64,000 nucleotides of DNA from Terriglobia bacterium. Lineage in GTDB: Bacteria > Acidobacteriota > Terriglobia > JAIQFV01. The notes under the pieces are model-generated. The model did not search any database and was not told where the DNA came from. It was given only the letters and a program-made list of their open reading frames with translations. Within the stretch, counting starts at the first letter, position 1, and the number at the start of each line of letters is the position of its first letter. A program made the position numbers and the translations under genes. Positions 44,425-51,764 of the stretch are shown in pieces. The stretch is from the NCBI GenBank assembly GCA_020072965.1, contig JAIQFY010000005.1:124001-188000 (forward strand), in the 5' to 3' direction.

Positions 44425-45657
44425 TCAACAAATGTTCAATTGCTTGACCGCTCCGAGGGTGGGTTCGATGATCGTTCCCGCGCCCGCGACCTTCATGGCG
44501 CTCGCGATGTCTTTCAAGCCGTTACCAGTCAGCATGCACACGATTGTCTCATCCGATTGTACGAGACCCTGGTGGACTGCTTTCTTTAATCCGGCGTAGA
44601 CGGCCGAAGCGGCAGGCTCGCAAAAAATTGCTTCGCCTCGCGCGAGTTCCGGAATCGCTGCGAGAATTTCATCGTCGGTCACGGTAAGGTAGGCGCCGCC
44701 GGTTTCACGGACGGCTCGCACGGCACGCACACCATCACGCGGCAGATCGGCGCTGATGGAATCGGCGACAGTGTGCGCGCTCACGGGGGTGATCGTTTCT
44801 GTTCCGGCTTTCCAAGCGTTATAGCATGCCGCCGAGCCTTCCGCCTGGATGCCCAGCAGCCTCGGCATTCTATCGATCCATCCCAGGGTGAGCAAATCGC
44901 GCAGGCCTTTCCATAAGCCGCTGATGACATTGCCGTCGCCGACCGAAACAACGAGGGCATCGGGGGCCTTCCATCCGAGCTGTTCGCACAGTTCAATGGA
45001 CGCGGTTTTCTTTCCTTCAACGGTATACGGATTGAAAGCCGTGTTTCGACAATACCAGCCGAATTCTTTGGATGCTTCCAGGCAGAGATCAAAGGCCTGG
45101 TCGTATGTTCCTTTGACCAGGAGGACGCGCGCCCCGAAAACCAGCAGTTGCGCGATTTTCGCCGGGGGTGCGGTTTGCGGCACGAAAATGACTGCCGGCA
45201 TTTTCGCGGCGGCGGCCAGACCGGCGAGTGCCGCGCCCGCGTTGCCGGTGCTCGCGGTCGTGATGATTTTCACCCCCAGTTCGCGTGCCCTGGCGACGAC
45301 GACCGCACTCGCGCGATCTTTGAAGGACGCCGTCGGATTGCGGCCATCGTCCTTGAAATACAAATGGCTCAATCCCAGCCGCGTTCCAAGTGTCGTTGAA
45401 CAATAGAGGGGCGTCCAACCGACCTGGAGGGGTGGTGCAGATTCCCGCGGATTTTCGAGCGGGAGGAGCGGGGTGTATCGCCACACCGAGAAATCGGCCG
45501 AACCGGTGATTGCACGGGGCGAAGTTATTTGGTTGATCTCTCGGGAATCGAAAATCGTATCGAGAATACCTTCGTCGCCGTGTTTGGGACACACGTAGCG
45601 CGTCGTCTCCGGGTCATATTCGGAACCACAGAGGATGCATTTAAAATGATAGTTCAT
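44425..45657 (-). CDS. thrC: Threonine synthase-like fold-type II PLP enzyme
   Basis: A 410-residue enzyme that in the known family converts O-phosphohomoserine to threonine. An N-terminal zinc-ribbon-like piece uses C7, C10, C23 and H26 (CILCG...CPKHG). The PLP lysine is K113 in NPTASFKDRASAVV, and TTASTGNAGAALAGLAA holds the phosphate. The ATG at 45657 follows GGAG; the longer open frame to 45732 is not used. It is the last gene of the carbamoyl-transfer cluster, not beside hom or thrB, so a lyase role on another amino acid is possible. The symbol is by family resemblance. Confidence 0.85.
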   Translation of the reverse strand: MNYHFKCILCGSEYDPETTRYVCPKHGDEGILDTIFDSREINQITSPRAITGSADFSVWRYTPLLPLENPRESAPPLQVGWTPLYCSTTLGTRLGLSHLYFKDDGRNPTASFKDRASAVVVARARELGVKIITTASTGNAGAALAGLAAAAKMPAVIFVPQTAPPAKIAQLLVFGARVLLVKGTYDQAFDLCLEASKEFGWYCRNTAFNPYTVEGKKTASIELCEQLGWKAPDALVVSVGDGNVISGLWKGLRDLLTLGWIDRMPRLLGIQAEGSAACYNAWKAGTETITPVSAHTVADSISADLPRDGVRAVRAVRETGGAYLTVTDDEILAAIPELARGEAIFCEPAASAVYAGLKKAVHQGLVQSDETIVCMLTGNGLKDIASAMKVAGAGTIIEPTLGAVKQLNIC

Positions 45658-45889
45658 CAGATCTCCAGACTTAAATGGCGGGGTTGAGACTGAGAGCATT
45701 GAACTGGGTGCACGTACCGGAGGGCCGGGCAAACATGCGGATTTCAGGAACCCACCTTTTATTCGTGGGGAGTGGCGTCGATGGCAACGGGGCGCAGGAG
45801 AAGGGAGAGGCTATGACGAATCCTATGCCAGAGTTCCGTTCATCCCACTCCCCAAGGACCCCTCAATGCGGGATGCGTACCGAAAGGAC

Positions 45890-46909
45890 CTAATTCCTGA
45901 GAATGTGCGTTCCGGTTTCATCCCGCAGCGCGCGGCCGATGTTTTCAGGATTCGTGATGATCGCGTGTTTGCCGCCCGCTTCAAGAAAGGACAGGATTGC
46001 CCGGATCTTGGGCTCCATCGAGCCTTTGGCAAAATGCGTCCCTTCGGCAAGGTACTGTTTGGCCTCGGCCATGGTCATCCGGTCGAGCCACTGCTGATTC
46101 GGTTTGCCAAAATTGATGGCCACCCTTTCAACAGCCGTCGCAATCAGGAACAAATCCGCTTTGACTTGGCGTGCCAGCAGACTGCTTGCGAAATCCTTGT
46201 CAATCACTGCGGCAGTGCCGCGATATTCGCCATGACCGACATCCACGACGGGAATACCGCCACCCCCGACCGTGATGACGATGATCCCCTGGTTCAATAC
46301 AGCCTGAATGGTTTCCAGCTCGACAATTTCTTGAGGGAGAGGCGAAGGTACCACGCGGCGCCATCCTCGTCCTGCATCTTCGACGACGCTCCATTCCATT
46401 TCAGTCTTGCGCCGCCTCGCTTCGACTTCATCCATGAACCCGCCGATCGGCTTGGAAGGATGCTTAAATGCGGCGTCGTTTTGATTCACCAGCACCTGTG
46501 TAATGATCGTGGCACAATTTTTCCTGATCCCACGATGGTGCAACTCGTTCTGCAGCGCCTGCTGGAGTTCATACCCGATCGCCCCCTGCGTATCCGCGCC
46601 ACACACATCGAGTGGAACTTCATGCATGCCCTCGACCTTGGCGGCGATTTCGGAGCGGCGCAGAATGAAGCCGACCTGCGGCCCGTTGCCATGGCCGATC
46701 GCGACATCCCAGCCCTGCTCGATCATATCGGCGATGTGTCGTGCGGTTTCACGTAACGCGCTTTCCTGATCCTCAACTGTCTGATGATGCGAGTCTTTGA
46801 TCAGTGAATTGCCGCCGATCGCGATGACAGCGAGCTTGCGTTTGGGCGCACGCCCGGCAGATTTCTTTGTGGCTGGCCGGCCTGTCTTCCGGATGACTGT
46901 TTTTTTCAT
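45890..46909 (-). CDS. arcC: Carbamate kinase
   Basis: Reversible transfer of phosphate from carbamoyl phosphate to ADP, yielding ATP, CO2 and ammonia. It is 339 residues. The amino-acid-kinase fold opens with AVIAIGGNSLI; GHGNGPQVGFILRRSE, CGADTQGAIGYELQQAL and VTVGGGGIPVV are typical of carbamate kinase. A 24-residue Lys/Arg-rich N-terminal extension (ending RAPKRK) is unusual. Without it the protein would start near the LAVIAIGG segment, but no better start codon is visible there. In the cluster it would harvest ATP from carbamoyl phosphate made by the two carbamoyltransferases. Confidence 0.95.
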   Translation of the reverse strand: MKKTVIRKTGRPATKKSAGRAPKRKLAVIAIGGNSLIKDSHHQTVEDQESALRETARHIADMIEQGWDVAIGHGNGPQVGFILRRSEIAAKVEGMHEVPLDVCGADTQGAIGYELQQALQNELHHRGIRKNCATIITQVLVNQNDAAFKHPSKPIGGFMDEVEARRRKTEMEWSVVEDAGRGWRRVVPSPLPQEIVELETIQAVLNQGIIVITVGGGGIPVVDVGHGEYRGTAAVIDKDFASSLLARQVKADLFLIATAVERVAINFGKPNQQWLDRMTMAEAKQYLAEGTHFAKGSMEPKIRAILSFLEAGGKHAIITNPENIGRALRDETGTHILRN

Positions 46910-46987
46910 TGGTGTCGTTTGTCTCCTCAAGTCTTGGATACGCGGCCTGAACAATCGAACAGCAGCATCATCAGACGCTGTCACCGC

Positions 46988-47968
46988 CTAGCTCATGGTC
47001 AACGCCATCACGGCTTTTTGCACGTGCATGCGGTTTTCGGCTTCGTCATACACCACCGAGTTGGGCCCATCTATTACCTCGTCCGTGACTTCGATGTTGC
47101 GGTCAGCGGGAAGGGGGTGCATGTAGATCGCGTCGGGCTTCGCCAGCTTCAATCGTCGCTCATCGGTAATCCACGAGGAGTACTTGCTGATGATTCGAGC
47201 CCCTTCCTTCTCGTCCGACGTGTGCACCATCGCGCCCCAGGACTTGGCGTAGACGACATCGGCGTCCTTGAACGCTGCATCCATGTCGTCCACGACGTCG
47301 AACCCCGTCCTGTATTTCCTCGCCTGCTCGCGCGCCTGATCCATGATCTCGGGCATCAGCTTGAACTCGGGCGGATGCGCCAGAACGACATCCAGTCCGA
47401 AACGCGGCATTTGCAGGATGAGCGACTGCGGGACGGACATCGGTTTCTGGTACGAGGAGGCGTAAGCCCACGAGACCACCATCTTTCTCTGGCGCAAGTC
47501 CCGCCCCTTCTTCTCGATGACCGTCATCAGGTCAGCAAGGATCTGGAAGGGGTGGTAGATGTCGCACTGCATGTTCAGCACCGGCACGCGGGAATGTTTG
47601 GCCACCTCGTGGATGTACTTGTTGCCGATCTTCCAGTCCACGTGACGAATTGCGATCCCGTCGAAGTAACGGCCGAAAATCTCGCCGATTTCCTTGGGAG
47701 TGTCGCCGTGCGCGATCTGCGTCGAACGCGATTCGATGAAGGCGCCGTGCCCGCCAAGCTGTGCCATCCCGGCTTCGAACGATCCGCGCGTGCGAGTACT
47801 GGAGAAGAAAAACATCATGGCAAGGACTTTATCTCGCAGAAGCGCGTGCGGTTCGTTCAGGGCGCGCTTGCGTTTCAGGTCGAAGGCGACCTCAAGCGCC
47901 GTTTCAACCTCTTCCCGGCTGAAATCGAGATCGCCGATCAGATCGCGGCCGTGTAAATATGTCTGCAT
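46988..47968 (-). CDS. Knotted carbamoyltransferase (YgeW-like)
   Basis: A 326-residue transcarbamylase. Carbamoyl-phosphate binding uses SSTRTR (56-61), YHPFQILADL (138-147) and HPLPADR (284-290, normally HCLP). The segment SWAYASSYQKPMSVPQS (166-182) with RFGLDVVLAHP matches the knot-forming proline-rich loop of YgeW, N-acetylornithine and N-succinylornithine carbamoyltransferases. It is about 70 residues shorter than YgeW, mainly in the region before HPLP. The amino-acid substrate is unknown. The gene is 79 nt upstream of carbamate kinase, which favours catabolic use (phosphorolysis of a carbamoylated compound). Confidence 0.88.
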   Translation of the reverse strand: MQTYLHGRDLIGDLDFSREEVETALEVAFDLKRKRALNEPHALLRDKVLAMMFFFSSTRTRGSFEAGMAQLGGHGAFIESRSTQIAHGDTPKEIGEIFGRYFDGIAIRHVDWKIGNKYIHEVAKHSRVPVLNMQCDIYHPFQILADLMTVIEKKGRDLRQRKMVVSWAYASSYQKPMSVPQSLILQMPRFGLDVVLAHPPEFKLMPEIMDQAREQARKYRTGFDVVDDMDAAFKDADVVYAKSWGAMVHTSDEKEGARIISKYSSWITDERRLKLAKPDAIYMHPLPADRNIEVTDEVIDGPNSVVYDEAENRMHVQKAVMALTMS

Positions 47969-48016
47969 GATTGCTGTTTCCCTTTCCTGTTTGGTTTGAT
48001 AGTGCGATGTTATGCA

Positions 48017-48160
48017 TCACACAACCCGCACACCTTGAATCTGATCCCATAAACGGAAGTCCTTGGCGAAACGTGGCTGCTCTGTAAGATCGTAGACTGC
48101 TTTAGCCAACTGACGCGCCTTTCGCCAACTTGGCAAATCCTCAAATCGCTGGATCTTTGC
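48017..48160 (-). pseudogene. Fragment of a four-helix-bundle (rRNA intervening-sequence type) protein
   Basis: Read from 48160 downward, the frame gives AKIQRFEDLPSWRKARQLAK, then AVYDLTEQPRFAKDF and LWDQIQ. This is a close match to the conserved N-terminal part of small four-helix-bundle proteins first seen in 23S rRNA intervening sequences. It then runs into GVRVV and a stop (48017-48019) where the family continues with an RRAAVSI-like segment. There is no start codon: a TAA lies in frame just upstream (48179-48181). So both ends are lost and it is a decayed copy. It sits between the two carbamoyltransferase genes and is absent from any longer reading. Confidence 0.72.
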
Positions 48161-48223
48161 CCTGGAAGCCCTCCGTCCTTACAACTATGCAACCATCCAA
48201 CTCTCCAACAATCTAGCCGGGAA

Positions 48224-49204
48224 CTACTCGACAGCGCCCAGGACGAGCGCGAACAACCCCATTTTCAGGACGACGCCGTAGAAGGCCTCCTGCCAGTAAC
48301 GCGACCAGCGGGTGATGTCCACATCCGGCGGAATCTCGTCCATGCGGGGGAGCGAGTGGAGCAACACCATATCGCTCTTCGCCTTGCTCATCAACAGTTC
48401 GCGGGTGATCTTGAAATTCACCGGTGTGAGCGGTCTTTCCTTGGGGGCTTCCTGTCGCGACTGCGAATAATCGGCCTGAATCACCGGCTCGACCAGAATC
48501 ACATCGGCAGTCGCGATCGCTTGCTCAACGTGCTCCGCTTCGTTAAAGTTCAGCCCGTACTGGCGAAAATCCGCCTTGTACTCCTCCGGCATTCGCATAT
48601 CGGGAGAGGTGGGGAAGAGCGCATTCGCGGGGGGGCCGACGAAGGTGACCGGGCAATCGAATTGGGTCAGCGCATATCCGAGTGAGTGCATCGTCCGCAT
48701 TCGCATATCCCCCAGGGCGAGCCACCGCAACCCGTCAATGCGGCCCCGTTCGCGCAGCACGGTGTAAAGGTCGGTGAGAATTTGGGTTGGGTGTTCGCCC
48801 CAGCCATCGCCGCCATTGATGACCGGTACAGAGGACCATTTGGCAGCTTCCTGGGGGGCCCCTTTCTGGAAATGGCGCATGGCGATCACATCGCCGTAGA
48901 ACTCAAGCATCTTGACGGTGTCCTTGATGCTCTCCTGATAATAATCGCCGGCCCGCGTCATCTTCGCGTCTGAAAAGCCGGTCACGTGCCCGCCGAGGCG
49001 GTGCATGGCGGCTTCGTGGGAAAGACGCGTGCGGGTGCTGGGTTGGTAGAACGCCGTCACGAGCGTCTTGTGCTTGAGCATGTCGCTGTTGCGGCGATCG
49101 CGCGCGATAGGCTCCAGACGTTGCGCAACTTCAAAGATGCGCAAGAACTCGCTCCGTTCGAATTCCTTCAGCGACAGGATGTCGCGACCCATAAAACTGC
49201 GCAT
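48224..49204 (-). CDS. Aspartate carbamoyltransferase-like protein with altered active site
   Basis: A 326-residue transcarbamylase closest to ATCase catalytic chains. It has PSTRTRLSHEAAMHRLGG (55-72), GDGWGEHPTQILTDLYTV (132-149) and LHSLPRMDEI (282-291, normally LHPLPR). Two hallmark ATCase features are changed. The 80s-loop Lys that enters the neighbouring active site is replaced by Tyr in AGDYYQES (85-92). The aspartate-binding RVQxER of the 240s loop is replaced by a different sequence (VIQADYSQSRQEAPKER). It may therefore use another amine, or work in reverse. The ATG follows AAGGAG; M5 is an alternative. No pyrI or pyrC is adjacent. Confidence 0.85.
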   Translation of the reverse strand: MRSFMGRDILSLKEFERSEFLRIFEVAQRLEPIARDRRNSDMLKHKTLVTAFYQPSTRTRLSHEAAMHRLGGHVTGFSDAKMTRAGDYYQESIKDTVKMLEFYGDVIAMRHFQKGAPQEAAKWSSVPVINGGDGWGEHPTQILTDLYTVLRERGRIDGLRWLALGDMRMRTMHSLGYALTQFDCPVTFVGPPANALFPTSPDMRMPEEYKADFRQYGLNFNEAEHVEQAIATADVILVEPVIQADYSQSRQEAPKERPLTPVNFKITRELLMSKAKSDMVLLHSLPRMDEIPPDVDITRWSRYWQEAFYGVVLKMGLFALVLGAVE

Positions 49205-49300
49205 TGTGAATGTCTCCTTGTGTTTGAGTGAATCCTGATTTCAGCCGGGACCGCCCGTCCTTCCCCTCATGCAGCCATTGGAACGAAGGCCGCAAGATCG

Positions 49301-50758
49301 TCACGCACGAGCGACCGTGTCGTTGAATTCATCGATCAGCTTATCAAACTCCACCACTTCATCTTCCAGCAGCTTCCGCCAGTACTCCGGATTCCACTGG
49401 GCATCCAGCTCCTCCACGGTTTTTCCCTGCTGCTCGACCCAGGTAAAGTACTTGAGATTGTGGATTGCCTTCCGTTCGTAGTGCGTCAGTTCCTTGTAGT
49501 GATCGGTGCCCTGGTGCAGGAGGAAGGCTGTGTGGTCTTTCGCCGCATCGATCGTCGAATACTTCCCGCGTTCGCGTTCGAGCTCCTTGAGGCGGGATCC
49601 GTACAACTCGACCGAGTCGGTGAAGATCGTAAACACAACGTCCTGCTCGTTGAGCTCAAAATACTTTGCCGTCTTGATGGACGCGAGCAGGTTTCCGATC
49701 GATGAGATGCCAAGGAGCGGCAACATGGCGACCTCGGAGCCTGATAGGCCGGCGGCGTCCAAGTACTTCCGGCCGGCGGCCTCATTGAAGAGGCGCAAGA
49801 CGCGCATGCAGTCCTCATCGTCTATCGCGGCAATAGCATCGGTATTTCGAGCGTTGTGCACCCACGGCACGTGCTTGTCACCAATTCCCTCGATGCGATG
49901 CCCGCCGAAGCCGTTCATAAGCAGGGTCGGGCACTGGAGAGCCTCGCTCGCAACCACTTTCAGATGGGGAAACTGCTTCTTCAGGTGATCGCCGGCAGCG
50001 ATCGTTCCAGCGGAACCGGTCGCCGAGATAAACGCTGTGGCGCGCTTCCCCTCGAGCCTCAGACTGTTGAAGACTTCCTCGATCGCAGGACCGGTCACAT
50101 TGTAGTGCCAGATCGGGTTGCCAAATTCCTCGAACTGGTTGAAGATGATGTTTTTGGGATCCTTTTTCAACTCCCAGCACTTGTCGTAAATCTCCTTCAC
50201 ATTCGATTCGCAGCCGGGTGTAGCGATCACCTCAGCGCCGATCTTCCTCAGCCACGTGAAGCGTTCCTTCGACATCTCTTCCGGCAGAATCGCCACCCCC
50301 CGGCATCCAAGAAGCGCCGAGTTGAATGCGCCGCCGCGGCAGAAGTTGCCCGTTGAGGGCCAGACGGCCTTATTTTTGTCCGGATCGAACTCGCCGCTCA
50401 CCAACCGCGGCACGAGGCATCCGAAGGACGCGCCCACTTTGTGCGCCCCGGTCGGAAAGTACTTGCCGACCAGCCCAATGATGCGTGCCTTCACGCCCGT
50501 GATCGCCTGCGGTATCTCGAGGTAGTTCACACCGCCGTACAATCCCGACTTGACGTCATTCTTCCAGGTGATGCGGAACAGGTTGACCGGATTGACATCC
50601 CACAGTCCGACCTTCGGAAGTTTCTTCAGCACCGTCTGGGGGACCTGACTCGGATCCCTCATCTGGGCAAAGGTGGGAATGACGATACTCCGTGCCCGGC
50701 ACCGGGCGGCAGTCTTCTTGATGATAGATGGATTGAGTTTATGGATGATTTGCGACAT
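49301..50758 (-). CDS. Fold-type II PLP-dependent enzyme of unknown substrate
   Basis: A 485-residue enzyme of the tryptophan synthase beta/cysteine synthase superfamily. The PLP lysine is K107 in FPTGAHKVGAS and the phosphate loop is STGNFCRGGAFNSALLG (135-151). A second Gly-rich loop is SATGSAGTIAAGDHLKK. The N-terminal 90 residues (VGLWDVNPVNLFRITW) and the C-terminal 100 (KELTHYERKAIHNLKYFTWVEQQ) are extensions beyond a minimal cysteine synthase. Such proteins are usually annotated only as PLP-dependent protein subunit beta. As first gene of the carbamoyl cluster it is a candidate ammonia-lyase or beta-replacing enzyme, like YgeX in the E. coli ygeWXY group. The ATG follows GGAGA. Confidence 0.88.
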   Translation of the reverse strand: MSQIIHKLNPSIIKKTAARCRARSIVIPTFAQMRDPSQVPQTVLKKLPKVGLWDVNPVNLFRITWKNDVKSGLYGGVNYLEIPQAITGVKARIIGLVGKYFPTGAHKVGASFGCLVPRLVSGEFDPDKNKAVWPSTGNFCRGGAFNSALLGCRGVAILPEEMSKERFTWLRKIGAEVIATPGCESNVKEIYDKCWELKKDPKNIIFNQFEEFGNPIWHYNVTGPAIEEVFNSLRLEGKRATAFISATGSAGTIAAGDHLKKQFPHLKVVASEALQCPTLLMNGFGGHRIEGIGDKHVPWVHNARNTDAIAAIDDEDCMRVLRLFNEAAGRKYLDAAGLSGSEVAMLPLLGISSIGNLLASIKTAKYFELNEQDVVFTIFTDSVELYGSRLKELERERGKYSTIDAAKDHTAFLLHQGTDHYKELTHYERKAIHNLKYFTWVEQQGKTVEELDAQWNPEYWRKLLEDEVVEFDKLIDEFNDTVARA

Positions 50759-51326
50759 AGTTAGTCTCCCGCGTGAATCTACTGTCTAGAATTGTACTAT
50801 TATTTTCGTCTATTCATCCGTCTGGCACGCATGCTACCCGAGGCTGCGGCTGCTTTTCCTTGCGCACGTTCGCCGCGCTGATCGCATCCGCCCTCTGTAG
50901 GAAACCGGTGCAATGGCGGGATTGACGGAGATCGCCGTTCGGATTAACCGCTGATCGTAGGGTATGCCGACTGGCGCACTACGGTTCGATGAAAGACGCG
51001 AGGAATGCGGTCCTGGCAGATCTATGACTCGTCGGCAGATGCTCTGTCCAGGGTGACATGTTGTCGGTGATCAGTTAGTCTTCTCGTCCTGTGCTTCCTC
51101 TCTGGCATTTTCAGACGGCAAACCTCGAAATTCAAGGCTGTGAACTATATCAAACTTCTTGCATCAACATAAACCTAAAACTCCAATTCACCAGAAGGGG
51201 ATTAGTCGGCTCGGCAACCGGAATTGAATGGCAGAGGTCCTTGTCCGCGAACCGATCGTATACTTTCAACTATCTTTGAATGGTGCGGCCAATCCAGTAG
51301 AAAAAAACAGCTCCAGGTCACCGTGT
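50759..51326. other. Intergenic stretch upstream of the carbamoyl-transfer cluster
   Basis: About 570 nt without a supported gene. On the - strand TACAAT at about 50795..50800 could be a -10 for the PLP-enzyme operon, but a matching -35 is not clear. The part 50830-51080 is more GC-rich and may be decayed coding sequence; no family resemblance was found in any frame. Confidence 0.45.
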
Positions 51327-51689
51327 TCAGCGGTTCCCGGACCGGATGTAATCATCCGTGCCATTCACCCAGTCCCATCGAACCGGGCTGAAGATGTCGA
51401 GGTCAATGGTATCCTCCAGCGCCTTGGCCGCGTGCGGGACATTGGAAGGGATAACCATGGACTCCCCTGTTCGAACTACAATCGTTTGATTATTAATCTC
51501 GAATTCAAGGGCGCCTTCGATGACCGAGGTGATTTGTTCGCTCTCGTGGGAGTGTTGCGGCACGATGCACCCTTTCTTGAGCCGGACAATGGCAACGGTT
51601 TGATGTTCACTTGAGAGCATCTGCCGGGTGAGCAGGGGAGTCAACTGCTCAACCTTGATATCCGACCACTTTTGAATTTTAATGTCCAT
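51327..51689 (-). CDS. Cupin-domain protein
   Basis: A 120-residue single-domain cupin. Motif 1 is CIVPQHSHESEQITSVIEGALEFEI (metal ligands His, His, Glu) and motif 2 is GESMVIPSNVPHAAKAL with the third His. That is a complete metal-binding set, so an enzyme (dioxygenase/isomerase) or a small-molecule sensor are both possible. The ATG at 51689 is used; AAGGAGA lies 15 nt before it, somewhat far. It is followed on the other side by uvrC on the same strand (75 nt), with no clear functional link. Confidence 0.88.
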   Translation of the reverse strand: MDIKIQKWSDIKVEQLTPLLTRQMLSSEHQTVAIVRLKKGCIVPQHSHESEQITSVIEGALEFEINNQTIVVRTGESMVIPSNVPHAAKALEDTIDLDIFSPVRWDWVNGTDDYIRSGNR

Positions 51690-51764
51690 ACGATGAAATG
51701 ATATCTCCTTCAAGGTTTTCGCACAGCCTCGTGCGATATGGGCTCTGGCCGTTCGGGCATAATC

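Noticed and set aside
44264-44431. Possible 55-codon basic peptide on the - strand
   Set aside because: No ATG/GTG start or ribosome site, overlap with the threonine-synthase-like gene, and an equally open frame on the other strand.
46919-47956. 345-codon open frame on the + strand across the YgeW-like gene
   Set aside because: Antisense shadow of a protein with intact carbamoyltransferase motifs; His/Val/Arg-rich, low-quality translation.
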